Assembly: GCA_036311245.1 (NCBI GenBank)
Contig: JAXJQH010000032.1
Location: forward strand, 1-10,982
Reading direction: 5' to 3'
DNA from: SIG578 sp036311245
GTDB lineage: Bacteria > Bacillota > Clostridia > Oscillospirales > Ruminococcaceae
DNA: 10,982 bases
Shown here piece by piece: positions 1-6,750 of this stretch; the first letter of the stretch is position 1; each line of letters opens with the position of its first letter. The translations under genes were made by a program, and so were the position numbers. Below the pieces are notes generated by a model, which searched no databases, was not told the origin of the DNA, and saw nothing but the letters and a program-made list of their open reading frames with translations.

Positions 1-216
1 ACTTGTGGGTAAGGATGAAAAGGCGGGGTAAGAGCCCACCGGGGCGCAGGTGACTGCGCCCGCTGTGTAAACCCTATCCGAAGCAACATCCGATGGAAGA
101 AAAGGCTATATAGGGGCTGCCCGTCCCTCTTTTCTTCGGGTGGCGAAGAGACAGTCGGCAACGGCTTGTCCAAGATAGATTGTCACACTCGACAGAACCC
201 GGCTTATAGGTCTGCT
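1..216 (+). ncRNA. rnpB: RNase P RNA, class A (3' part, 5' end outside window)
   Basis: This is the catalytic RNA of ribonuclease P, which cuts the 5' leader from precursor tRNAs. Class A hallmarks run in the right order: the GTAAGAGCCCACCGG block at about 28-42, a GTAAACCC-type block near 66-74, the GGCAACGGC-containing stretch near 157-166, and the conserved 3' strand ACAGAACCCGGCTTATAG at 192-209, which in the family pairs with the 5' GAGGAAAGTCC strand to form helix P4. That 5' strand is absent, so roughly the first 150 nt lie before the window. The mature 3' end should be close to 216, just before the terminator hairpin. The RNA assignment rests on motifs recalled from bacterial RNase P; a covariance-model search would settle it. 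Confidence 0.95.
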
Positions 217-217
217 C

Positions 218-254
218 AAAAAACAGGCAACCTTTCAAGGTTGCCTGTTTTTTT
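218..254 (+). terminator. Intrinsic terminator of rnpB, bidirectional
   Basis: The arms 218-234 and 237-254 are nearly perfect inverted repeats: an 11-bp GC-containing core (CAGGCAACCTT with its complement) flanked by six As on the left and seven Ts on the right. Read on the plus strand it is a hairpin plus U-tract ending rnpB. Read on the minus strand it is also a hairpin plus U-tract, directly after the permease stop codon, so it probably ends both converging transcripts. Confidence 0.92.
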
Positions 255-1659
255 ATTCGATATTAGTTTTTCTGTTTTTGCCTCGCAGGAGCCAGCCGAT
301 AAGCATAATTACCGCAAATACGATAAGATACCAGACGCAAGCCATTCTGTGCGCATCTATGCAGGCGTAAATCATAAACACCGAACCTGCGAGCGCAAGG
401 ATAGGCAGAACAAAGCGGCGCATAAAGTTTTCGTCTTTTTCTTTTGCCATCCAGGAGATGAAAATAGGCAGATAGAATGCGTAAATAGTAACTATGGGGA
501 TTTCGGTGGGGTCAAATACAAAGGGACCGCTCCAGGTTCCCGCAAGGTTGGAAAGATAGAAGTAAACTCCCCAAGCGGCGCATACCAAAAGACCCATTAC
601 CGAGGAATTGGAAACGCAGTTGGTTTTCTCATCAACCTGTGAGAAAATCTCAGGACGGGGACCTTCTCCGCGAGCTGCCATAGAATACATTCCGCGGCAG
701 CAGCCGAGCATAAGACCGTTAAGAGTTCCCATACAGGAAATTGCTATAAAGAGATTAAGAACATTTCCGAGCACATTGCCAAAAACTCTGGTAAATGCGG
801 TAGTTGCGCCCTTGTCAGCAAGAACCTGATTGCTCTCGCCGCCCGCAACGCCTATGTAATAAGCTAAGTAAATTGCAATAATGATAATTCCGCCCGCAAT
901 GAGCGCAATAGGAAGATTCTTTTTGGGATTTTTAAGCTCGGCATTTATTGAGGTTGCAATAATCCAGCCCTCGTATGCAAAGGCGGTTGCACAGACAGCA
1001 CCGAGAAGTGGATTTCCAACTACCTCATATCCAACAGCGGCCTGTGTGAAGTTGTTTGCAAGAGTTCCGTTTGCAAGTCCGAAAATAATTCCGCCGACAG
1101 CCATAAGAACAAGAGGAATAAGCTTTATAACGGTAGCCGAAACCTGAAATTTACCCGCAAGCTTTGGAGAAAGAACATTTAGCGCATATGCCGCAACGAG
1201 ATACAGCATCATTAAAACCATACACTCAGGTCCAAGCAGAGGCTCAGCGCCTGCTGCATCAGCAAGACCTAAAAGCGGAAAAGCAGGAGCAACAGATTTA
1301 ATAAACACAAGGGTATATCGCGCCGATAACCACGCAAGAGCAATAGTCATAGTAGGATAGTAAATAAAGGTTGCAAACCAGCCAATCATATAGGCATAGC
1401 CTTTTCCGACAGTTGCCTCAGCATAGTCAACAAGTCCGTTAACCTTTTGGTATTTCTGCGCCATCGAGCTGAATGCAAGGATGCAGACCAGCATAATAAG
1501 ACCGCCGATAAGCCATGCAAGAATTCCCAGAGGCATATCGCCGCCTGTTTTCTGAAGAACAGTTTGTGCTTTAAAGAATACTCCCGAGCCTATAACAATA
1601 CCAACCACCATACAGATAGCAGTAATCAGTCCGTATTTTTTAGTAAGCTTTGTTTCCAT
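253..1659 (-). CDS. APC-superfamily amino acid permease
   Basis: A 468-residue integral membrane protein with about 12 hydrophobic segments, the usual length for APC amino acid/polyamine transporters. The unwound TM1 motif GIVIGSGVFF is at residues 20-29, where the GSG backbone binds the substrate amino group in this fold. The TM6 block AFAYEGWIIATS (226-237) is followed by the conserved cytoplasmic NPKKNLP (244-250). The pattern is closest to the LAT/SteT-like serine/threonine exchanger branch, but the substrate cannot be read from sequence. The ATG is preceded by AAGGAGAGG (about 1665-1673). The gene is monocistronic, with a promoter at 1697-1738 and the rnpB hairpin as its terminator; its TAA stop (253-255) lies at the edge of that hairpin's T-tract. 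Confidence 0.92.
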   Translation of the reverse strand: METKLTKKYGLITAICMVVGIVIGSGVFFKAQTVLQKTGGDMPLGILAWLIGGLIMLVCILAFSSMAQKYQKVNGLVDYAEATVGKGYAYMIGWFATFIYYPTMTIALAWLSARYTLVFIKSVAPAFPLLGLADAAGAEPLLGPECMVLMMLYLVAAYALNVLSPKLAGKFQVSATVIKLIPLVLMAVGGIIFGLANGTLANNFTQAAVGYEVVGNPLLGAVCATAFAYEGWIIATSINAELKNPKKNLPIALIAGGIIIIAIYLAYYIGVAGGESNQVLADKGATTAFTRVFGNVLGNVLNLFIAISCMGTLNGLMLGCCRGMYSMAARGEGPRPEIFSQVDEKTNCVSNSSVMGLLVCAAWGVYFYLSNLAGTWSGPFVFDPTEIPIVTIYAFYLPIFISWMAKEKDENFMRRFVLPILALAGSVFMIYACIDAHRMACVWYLIVFAVIMLIGWLLRGKNRKTNIE

Positions 1660-1696
1660 AATCCCTCTCCTTTTTAGTAGGATTTTTTATGCTTTG

Positions 1697-1738
1697 AGTT
1701 TAACACATTTTTATAAAAAAGCAAGATTTTTTTGTAAA
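1697..1738 (-). promoter_or_regulatory. Promoter(s) of the amino acid permease
   Basis: Two overlapping sigma-A-like promoters read on the minus strand. One has -35 TTTACA (1733-1738), a 17-bp spacer and -10 TATAAA (1710-1715). The other has -35 TTGCTT (1719-1724), a 16-bp spacer and -10 TAAACT (1697-1702) with an upstream TG (extended -10). Either gives a short leader before the ribosome binding site. No riboswitch-like structure fits between promoter and gene. Confidence 0.6.
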
Positions 1739-1817
1739 AAGTCTTCTCATTTTTACTGTTTGCAACAAAACACCGCTTTTTGCCCGTTTTTGTAGGAATT
1801 CTCGTCATAAAAACGGC

Positions 1818-1843
1818 AAGCGCCCTCTTTTAAGAGGGCGCTT
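1818..1843 (-). terminator. Terminator of the divIVA-DUF6472-MFS-GDPD operon
   Basis: A perfect 12-bp stem (AAGCGCCCTCTT at 1818-1829 against 1832-1843) lies just after the phosphodiesterase stop codon. On the minus strand it is followed a few bases later by a run of five Ts (about 1809-1813). It separates this operon from the permease promoter. Confidence 0.85.
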
Positions 1844-1854
1844 TGTCGGTAGAT

Positions 1855-2673
1855 TTAATTTTCAGGCAGGAAATTCTCAAAAGTTCGGGTAGGAAAGGCT
1901 TTTGAATATTTTTCAAAATTTTCCTTGTCCGTAAATGTCCAGCCCGAGCTGTGAGCTCCCAACAGCACGCAAAGGCGGCGGAAGGGATTGCTTTCGTATT
2001 TGTATTCATACGCCACAAAATCGGGGCGCGACAAGAAATTTAAAAGCAGGCAGGAAAGAGCCTTCATATGAATTCCCTTTTCCTTGAAATAGCCTGACGA
2101 GAGCTGACCGCGGCAGATATCCTTTCTGTGCCTTCTGTACCACATAACAGCAGGCGGATAAAAGGACTGCATAAAATATTTACCCTTATAATTTTTGAGT
2201 ATCTCATTCGCGGCTCTGCAAAGAGGCGCGCAGGTTTTGGGGCTTTTGGTTTTAAACTCTATCATAAGCGGCACTCTGCCATCTACAAGCCGTAAACATT
2301 CATAGAGTGTCGGAATTTTATGATTTGTACCCCCGAGCGAAAGCTCTTTAAGCTCGCTTAAGGTTTTTTCCTCTATTATTCCCGAAACGCCGCACATACG
2401 GTCTAAAGTATCATCGTGGAAAACCACCACCTTGCCATCGCGGGTTATATGAATATCTATCTCAATGGCTATTCCCCTCTCAGCCGCCGCCTCAAAAGCG
2501 GGCAGAGAGTTTTCGGGGGTGTCCTTAAAAATCGAGTGCAGACCTCTGTGGGCGATAATAAGCCCCTGCATCATTTTTCTGTCGGGATGGCGGCGCAGCG
2601 CGGGAAAAACAAGAAACAAAACAAGCGCCAAAAGAGCCGCCAGAACAATTAAAATTGTAATTAAAAAAGGCAT
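1855..2673 (-). CDS. Membrane-anchored glycerophosphodiester phosphodiesterase (GDPD family)
   Basis: A 272-residue GDPD/UgpQ-type TIM-barrel enzyme, expected to hydrolyse glycerophosphodiesters to an alcohol and glycerol-3-phosphate with a divalent metal. Residues 1-24 form one hydrophobic segment (signal anchor), so the catalytic domain is probably tethered to the membrane. Family signatures are clear: HRG (42-44, catalytic His42), TPENS and AFE (52-61), EIDIH (71-75, metal ligands Glu71 and Asp73), FHDDTLDR (85-92, second catalytic His86), IEFK (138-141) and QSFYP (169-173). It starts 3 nt after the MFS gene stop, and its GAGGA ribosome site lies within the end of that gene, so translation is probably coupled. 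A terminator follows. Whether it acts on phospholipid head groups, teichoic acid or imported glycerophosphodiesters is not shown. Confidence 0.92.
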   Translation of the reverse strand: MPFLITILIVLAALLALVLFLVFPALRRHPDRKMMQGLIIAHRGLHSIFKDTPENSLPAFEAAAERGIAIEIDIHITRDGKVVVFHDDTLDRMCGVSGIIEEKTLSELKELSLGGTNHKIPTLYECLRLVDGRVPLMIEFKTKSPKTCAPLCRAANEILKNYKGKYFMQSFYPPAVMWYRRHRKDICRGQLSSGYFKEKGIHMKALSCLLLNFLSRPDFVAYEYKYESNPFRRLCVLLGAHSSGWTFTDKENFEKYSKAFPTRTFENFLPEN

Positions 2674-2676
2674 AAT

Positions 2677-3966
2677 TTATTCCTCTACATCAAAGCTTTC
2701 AAGAACAGATGCGCGCTTCTCTGGCTTTACATCGCCGTGGCGCACAAGCGACATTGTTACAAATGACAGCGCCGAGAAAAGAACGGCATAAGGGAACAGC
2801 ACCGAATAGCCAAAGCCGAGCCTATCAATAAGAAAGCCCGAAAGCAGCGGAGTTGTTATCTGAGCCGCCATTGAAAAGGTGTAATAAAGTCCCGTATATT
2901 TTCCTACATCAGAGCCGCTGCTCATTTCAACAACCATAGGATAGGAGTTGACATTGATAGCCGCCCATCCAATGCCTACAAGTCCGAAAATCGCGTACAT
3001 AACGGGGGTCTGCTCTCTTATTGCTATGGCAATGGCATAGCAGACGGTCATCATCACAATACCAAGCAGCACCGTTTTCTTTCTTCCAAGCTTGCTTGAA
3101 AGAAAGCCGAGCGGAACAAAAGCCGCAATGGCAGATATGGTTGCTGCCAAAAGGAAGCTTGAAGATGCTGCTAAGTCAACCTTCCATATCTCAACGCAGT
3201 AGCGCGAAAATGCTGTTGTAACAGCATTGTATGCCATAAACCAAAGGAAAACAGACAGCAGAATTAGAACAAGGCTCTTTTTAACGGGGGCGGGCATTTT
3301 GCCGCCTACCGCTACCCTTTCAGGCTCGTCCTCGACGTGCGGCAGGTTGTTTTCCCGTACTGTGAAAACCAAAATCAGCACCGATACAAGCATAAATGCA
3401 GCAACAACCAAAAATACAGGCAGGAAGGACTGATCCTCTGAATAAACCGTTTCACCAGCAGCGTTTTTGTCGCTTTTAAGCATAAACATCATAACAATGG
3501 TTGAAAAAATTCCACCAAGATAGCCAACTAAGTTTATTATAGCATTAGCCTTGCTGCGAAGCGGCTTTTCGGTAACATCAGGCATATAAGCGACCGCAGG
3601 TGTACGGTACATTGCCATAACAATAAGGATAAGCACCAAGGAAATAAGAAATCCATTGAAATTTCGGCTTTCCTCAAAGAGCGCCATAACAACCATCAAA
3701 ATAACCGCCCCAATAGTTCCTAAAAGAATATAGGGCGTGCGCTTTCCAAGCCTTGTGTGCGTTCTGTCCGAAATGGCGCCAAACAGCGGCAGCATAAATA
3801 TGGCAAGAACATTATCAATGGACATAATGGCATTTGCCGCAAAGGTGCCAAGTCCGAAAATGTTTTCCAGCACATATGGAATAACCTGGTCATAAAACTG
3901 CCAGAATGCCAGAATGGACATAAAGGCAAAACCAATGAGCACTGTGCGTTTGTAATTTAGTTTCAT
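2677..3966 (-). CDS. MFS transporter, SLC45/GPH-like (probable sugar transporter)
   Basis: A 429-residue protein with about 12 hydrophobic helices. The loop 2-3 signature GAISDRTHTRLGKRTPYIL (63-81) is a variant of MFS motif A of the type seen in SLC45 and glycoside-pentoside-hexuronide carriers, and a second-half copy is at about 287-300 (GFLSSKLGRKKTVL). The stretch around 334-350 (INVNSYPMVVEMS) is also typical of these carriers. Substrate is probably a sugar or glycoside taken up with a cation, but this is family inference only. The ATG follows GGAGG (3973-3977) at good spacing. The gene lies 30 nt after the DUF6472 gene and 3 nt before the phosphodiesterase gene in one probable transcript. 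A drug-type MFS role is possible but less likely given the motif. Confidence 0.85.
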   Translation of the reverse strand: MKLNYKRTVLIGFAFMSILAFWQFYDQVIPYVLENIFGLGTFAANAIMSIDNVLAIFMLPLFGAISDRTHTRLGKRTPYILLGTIGAVILMVVMALFEESRNFNGFLISLVLILIVMAMYRTPAVAYMPDVTEKPLRSKANAIINLVGYLGGIFSTIVMMFMLKSDKNAAGETVYSEDQSFLPVFLVVAAFMLVSVLILVFTVRENNLPHVEDEPERVAVGGKMPAPVKKSLVLILLSVFLWFMAYNAVTTAFSRYCVEIWKVDLAASSSFLLAATISAIAAFVPLGFLSSKLGRKKTVLLGIVMMTVCYAIAIAIREQTPVMYAIFGLVGIGWAAINVNSYPMVVEMSSGSDVGKYTGLYYTFSMAAQITTPLLSGFLIDRLGFGYSVLFPYAVLFSALSFVTMSLVRHGDVKPEKRASVLESFDVEE

Positions 3967-3996
3967 AAAAAGCCTCCGAAACTTTATTTCTATTAT

Positions 3997-4191
3997 TCAG
4001 TTTTGCTTGCGAACAATGGTATATTCATCTCCAAAGCGAAAAAACGGGCATTCTCTCCGCCTTTGCGTAAGAAAACCCGCCATTTCATCCTCGTCAAGCT
4101 CTACGTCACAGGCATAGCTGTCCGTATCCTCGTCGTAATAATAATTCATACAAAGCTCGCAGCAGCTCTGCATTTCTTTTGACTTTGCCAT
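3997..4191 (-). CDS. Small cysteine-containing DUF6472 family protein
   Basis: A 64-residue acidic protein of unknown function that I recognise as DUF6472, a small family of Clostridia. It has an N-terminal CCELC cluster (10-14), a tyrosine-rich YYYDED segment, Cys28, the family-like acidic patch LDEDEM (32-37), ECPFF (47-51), and the terminal GDEYTIVRKQ (54-63). The cysteines (10, 11, 14, 28, 48) could bind a metal such as zinc; that is inference. The ATG has an AGAGG site about 6 nt upstream. The start overlaps by one base the stop (TAATG) of the open frame that continues past the DivIVA stop. The gene is the second or third member of the DivIVA operon. Confidence 0.82.
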   Translation of the reverse strand: MAKSKEMQSCCELCMNYYYDEDTDSYACDVELDEDEMAGFLTQRRRECPFFRFGDEYTIVRKQN

Positions 4192-4362
4192 TATTTACCT
4201 CTTAGAAAATCAATAAATCTCTGAAAACGACTCCTTCTCGGGCCCCACTTTGAGCCAACCGATTTGTGCAGCCTGCGGTTTGGCACCATAGGCTCTAAAT
4301 TTATCGTTTTAGACCTTTTTCTTCGCACGCCGCTTGCGCCGCCAAAGACGACTTGCGGCTGC
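4192..4362 (-). other. 171-nt segment between DivIVA stop and DUF6472: open frame or repeat-like sequence
   Basis: After the DivIVA TGA, the +1 frame is open for 57 codons up to a TAA at 4191-4193 that overlaps the DUF6472 ATG. The encoded segment is very basic (15 Lys/Arg against 3 Asp/Glu), with VRRKRSK, PNRRLHK and GPRRSRFQRF stretches and an IDFLRGK end. It has no convincing start codon or ribosome binding site of its own, so it is unlikely to be an independent gene. It is either the real C-terminus of the DivIVA-like protein, reached through a seven-T run at 4365-4371, or a piece of a dispersed repeat. No terminator hairpin is visible in it, so transcription should pass through to DUF6472. 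Confidence 0.5.
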
Positions 4363-5097
4363 TCAAAAAAATTCGTGGGTATTCTTCTGTTCAAAATCCT
4401 CGATTTTTTCTTCTGCTCCTTCGCCGCTCGCAGCAACCTGCTGAGTGGGGACAATATTTGACACCGACTCGGTAACACTCTTAAGATTTAGCTCAACAGT
4501 TCTTATTCTGTTTTCGCAAACCCTGTTCATATCAGAAAGGTTTCTCTTTAAGGTTTCAAGCTCGCCGCTTGCGCCTGCGATTTCTCTTAATGTGTCTGCA
4601 ACGGTTTTTTCTGTGTTTCTGCGGATATCCTCTGCCTCGGCCTTTGCCTTGTCAACGATATCGGCAGCCATTTTTTTAGCTTCCATAATAGTTTTGCCGA
4701 CATCCTTGGCAATCTCGGCATACTTTGCGCATTTTTCGGCATACTGTTCATTTTCGGCAATAAGCTTGCTAATCTGCTCGTTTTTAATATTAAACTCGCG
4801 CTCATTATCTAAAATTATGCGGCGATTTTCGTTATTTTCTTCAAAAAGGCGGCTTTTGGAAATATTTGCATCTGCAAGCTCTGCCTTTATTTTCTGAAGC
4901 TGGTCCTCAAGTGCCTCTTTTTCAGCCTTTAAGGCATCTCTTTCCCCTAAAAGACTGTCCCGCTCAGCTGTGAGCGCCTCTATGTTTTCGGCAGCTTCCT
5001 TTTCATTCTTTTCCTTTTCGCTTGTCAGCGCATAGATATAGTCAATGACATCCGCCTTGTGAAAACCAAGTGCCTGTTTTCTAAAATTTTCCAGCAT
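4363..5097 (-). CDS. DivIVA-like coiled-coil protein (possible C-terminal frameshift)
   Basis: A 244-residue protein with a DivIVA-type N-terminus: FRKQALGFHKADVIDYIYAL (5-24) matches the short membrane-binding/coiled-coil start of the family. A long Glu/Lys/Ala-rich coiled coil covers about 25-165, a second helical stretch about 170-212, then an acidic tail. DivIVA proteins bind curved membrane at the division site or poles and recruit partners; this one's role is not defined. The ATG at 5097 is chosen over the in-frame start at 5148 because AGGGAGAG lies 5-13 nt before it and homology begins there. The frame ends ...THEFF just after a seven-T run; without one T it would reach 301 residues. 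It is the first gene of the operon, with a promoter at 5168-5196. Confidence 0.85.
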   Translation of the reverse strand: MLENFRKQALGFHKADVIDYIYALTSEKEKNEKEAAENIEALTAERDSLLGERDALKAEKEALEDQLQKIKAELADANISKSRLFEENNENRRIILDNEREFNIKNEQISKLIAENEQYAEKCAKYAEIAKDVGKTIMEAKKMAADIVDKAKAEAEDIRRNTEKTVADTLREIAGASGELETLKRNLSDMNRVCENRIRTVELNLKSVTESVSNIVPTQQVAASGEGAEEKIEDFEQKNTHEFF

Positions 5098-5167
5098 TTC
5101 TTTCTCTCCCTTTAATTTTAATGGGTTATCGGTGTCGCATTTTATCACAATTTAGTATATTTATTTT

Positions 5168-5196
5168 ATTGTAGCATAGTTTTTTTCGAAAAACAA
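5168..5196 (-). promoter_or_regulatory. Promoter of the DivIVA operon
   Basis: On the minus strand: -35 TTGTTT (5191-5196), 17-bp spacer, -10 TACAAT (5168-5173) preceded by TGC (extended -10). It lies about 70 nt before the ATG and directly after the uxaC terminator. A weaker second -10 candidate (TGATAAAAT, 5139-5147) lies nearer the gene but lacks a clear -35. Confidence 0.7.
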
Positions 5197-5213
5197 TAGA
5201 AACTTACTCAAAA

Positions 5214-5244
5214 ATAAAGTCCCGCGCATAGCGCGGGACTTTAT
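5214..5244 (-). terminator. Terminator of uxaC
   Basis: A perfect 14-bp stem (ATAAAGTCCCGCGC at 5214-5227 with its complement at 5231-5244) and a 3-nt loop. On the minus strand it is followed by TTTTT (about 5210-5214). It starts 11 nt after the uxaC stop codon. Confidence 0.92.
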
Positions 5245-5254
5245 AAAGACTTTC

Positions 5255-6667
5255 TTATTTGCAGTTAAATCCGAAATAAGCATTTGCATTGTTAAAGCAG
5301 ATGCCCTTGACAATTTGCTCTAAGAGCTCAGGGTCATTGGGATACTCGCCGTTTTCTACCCAGTTTCCTAAGAGGTTGCAGAGAATCCTGCGGAAATATT
5401 CGTGACGTGTGTAGGAAAGGAAGCTGCGGGAATCGGTGAGCATACCCACAAAGTTTCCTAAGACGGAAAGGTTAGCTAAATCGGTAAGCTGCTTCTGCAT
5501 TCCTGTCTTGGTGTCGTTAAACCACCAGGCAGAGCCGTGCTGAATTTTGCCTGCCGCCTCTGTTCCCTGGAAAGCTCCGATGACTGTTCCGATAAACTCG
5601 TTGTCATTGGGATCAAGGGAATAAATAATGGTTTTGGGAAGGCTGTCCGATGTATTTAGTGTATCAAGGAATTTAGCAAGCGCTGCGGAGCACTCTTTTT
5701 TGGAAATAGTATCAAAGCCTGTATCGGGTCCAAGCTTTTTAAACATCTTGGCGTTTGTATTTCTCAGTACATTATAATGTATCTGCATAACCCAGCCGCG
5801 ACGGGCATACTGAGCGCCAAAGAAAAGCAGAAGAACAGTCTTGTACTTTTCAGCCTGCTCAACACTAATCGCCTTGCCCGAGAGTGCTGCTTTGAAAATC
5901 TCATCAGCCTCTTTGGTGGTTGCAGGAGTGCAGACAGCATAATCAAGTCCGTGGTCGGATGCACGGCAGCCCATCTCGTGGAAAAGGTCAATTCTCTTTT
6001 CGGTCTCAGAAAGAAGGTCAGCAAGAGACTCAATGTTTTTGCCGCAGACCTCAGAGAATTTCTGTATGTACTCTGCAAATCCGTCTTTGTCGATGTTTAC
6101 CATTTTGTCGGGGCGGAATGAGGGAACGACCTTGCAGTCAAATCCTTCTTCGTCTTTGAGGGCTTTATGCCACTCGAGGCTGTCGCAGGGGTCATCGGTT
6201 GTTCCGATAACCTTGACATTTGATTTTTCAATAATGCTGCGAACTCTCATGTCCTCACTCTGAAGCTTTGCGTTGCAAACCTCCCAAGCCTCGTCTGCAG
6301 TTTTGGCAGAAAGGGGCTTATTAAAATTAAAGTAACGCTGAAGCTCTAAATGAGTCCAGTGATACATAGGGTTGCCGATAGCAAGGGGCAGGGCCTCTGC
6401 AAAACGCTGAAACTTAATTCTGTCATCTGCATCGCCGGTAATCTCCTCCTCGGGAACACCGTTGGAGCGAATCATTCTCCATTTATAATGGTCGCCGCCG
6501 AGCCAGGCCTGAGTAATGTTGTCAAACTTTCTGTTCTGAGCAATCTCAGCGGGGTTAATGTGGCAGTGATAGTCAATAATAGGCATATCTGCTGCATATT
6601 CAAAGTACAGCTTTTTAGCTGTTTTTGTTTCAAGCAGAAAATCCTTGTCCATAAATTTTTTAGCCAA
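5255..6667 (-). CDS. uxaC: Glucuronate isomerase
   Basis: A 470-residue uronate isomerase (EC 5.3.1.12) of the amidohydrolase-like superfamily. It converts D-glucuronate to D-fructuronate and D-galacturonate to D-tagaturonate, the first cytoplasmic step of hexuronate breakdown. Family blocks are all present: FMDKDFLL (5-12), DYHCHINP (32-39, metal-site HxH at 34 and 36), HWTHLELQRYF (103-113), TTDDPCDSLEWH (156-167), DHGLDY (238-243), QIHYNVLRNTN (295-305), SLDPNDN (350-356), HGSAWWFNDT (377-386) and TDSRSFLSYTRHEYFRR (411-427). The start is TTG at 6665-6667: AAGGAGAG is 9 nt upstream, whereas the first ATG (6650-6652) is too far from it, and the TTG start restores the family's N-terminus. 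The gene is alone, with no uxaB, uxuA or kdg genes beside it. Confidence 0.97.
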   Translation of the reverse strand: MAKKFMDKDFLLETKTAKKLYFEYAADMPIIDYHCHINPAEIAQNRKFDNITQAWLGGDHYKWRMIRSNGVPEEEITGDADDRIKFQRFAEALPLAIGNPMYHWTHLELQRYFNFNKPLSAKTADEAWEVCNAKLQSEDMRVRSIIEKSNVKVIGTTDDPCDSLEWHKALKDEEGFDCKVVPSFRPDKMVNIDKDGFAEYIQKFSEVCGKNIESLADLLSETEKRIDLFHEMGCRASDHGLDYAVCTPATTKEADEIFKAALSGKAISVEQAEKYKTVLLLFFGAQYARRGWVMQIHYNVLRNTNAKMFKKLGPDTGFDTISKKECSAALAKFLDTLNTSDSLPKTIIYSLDPNDNEFIGTVIGAFQGTEAAGKIQHGSAWWFNDTKTGMQKQLTDLANLSVLGNFVGMLTDSRSFLSYTRHEYFRRILCNLLGNWVENGEYPNDPELLEQIVKGICFNNANAYFGFNCK

Positions 6668-6706
6668 ATCGATACACTCTCCTTAAAATCCATTTGTATT
6701 TTTTAT

Positions 6707-6735
6707 ATTATACATCGGCGAAAAGCATAAGTCAA
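6707..6735 (-). promoter_or_regulatory. Promoter of uxaC
   Basis: On the minus strand: -35 TTGACT (6730-6735), 17-bp spacer, perfect -10 TATAAT (6707-6712). It fits in the 83-nt gap after spoIIE. No clear inverted repeat for a GntR/LacI-type hexuronate regulator is visible around it, and no terminator hairpin is seen after spoIIE, so spoIIE transcripts may run into uxaC. Confidence 0.85.
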
Positions 6736-6750
6736 GCAATATCACTAAAC

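Noticed and set aside
166..642. Plus-strand frame of 158 codons across rnpB and the permease
   Set aside because: It overlaps the 3' end of RNase P RNA and the terminator, and runs antisense to a clear permease gene. No protein family pattern is visible.
1660..1854. Search for a riboswitch or small RNA in the AT-rich permease upstream region
   Set aside because: Only overlapping sigma-A-like promoters and the upstream operon's terminator are visible; the leader is too short for a riboswitch.
4191..4478. A 95-residue minus-strand frame as an independent gene
   Set aside because: Its first 38 codons overlap the DivIVA coding sequence in another frame and it has no ribosome binding site. Only the part after the DivIVA stop is of interest, and it is better treated as a possible continuation of DivIVA or a repeat.
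4445..4897. Plus-strand Ser/Phe/Leu-rich frame of 150 codons
   Set aside because: It is antisense to the Glu/Lys-rich DivIVA coiled coil; Phe/Ser/Leu-rich complements are expected from such codons, and there is no promoter or ribosome site.
5098..5148. Upstream in-frame ATG extending DivIVA by 17 residues
   Set aside because: The extra residues do not fit the DivIVA N-terminus, and the strong AGGGAGAG site lies inside this stretch, directly before the ATG at 5097.
6668..6690. Possible catabolite-repression (cre-like) site just before uxaC
   Set aside because: The sequence around TGTATCGATTTGG matches only part of the cre consensus and lacks its symmetry, so it is not supportable.
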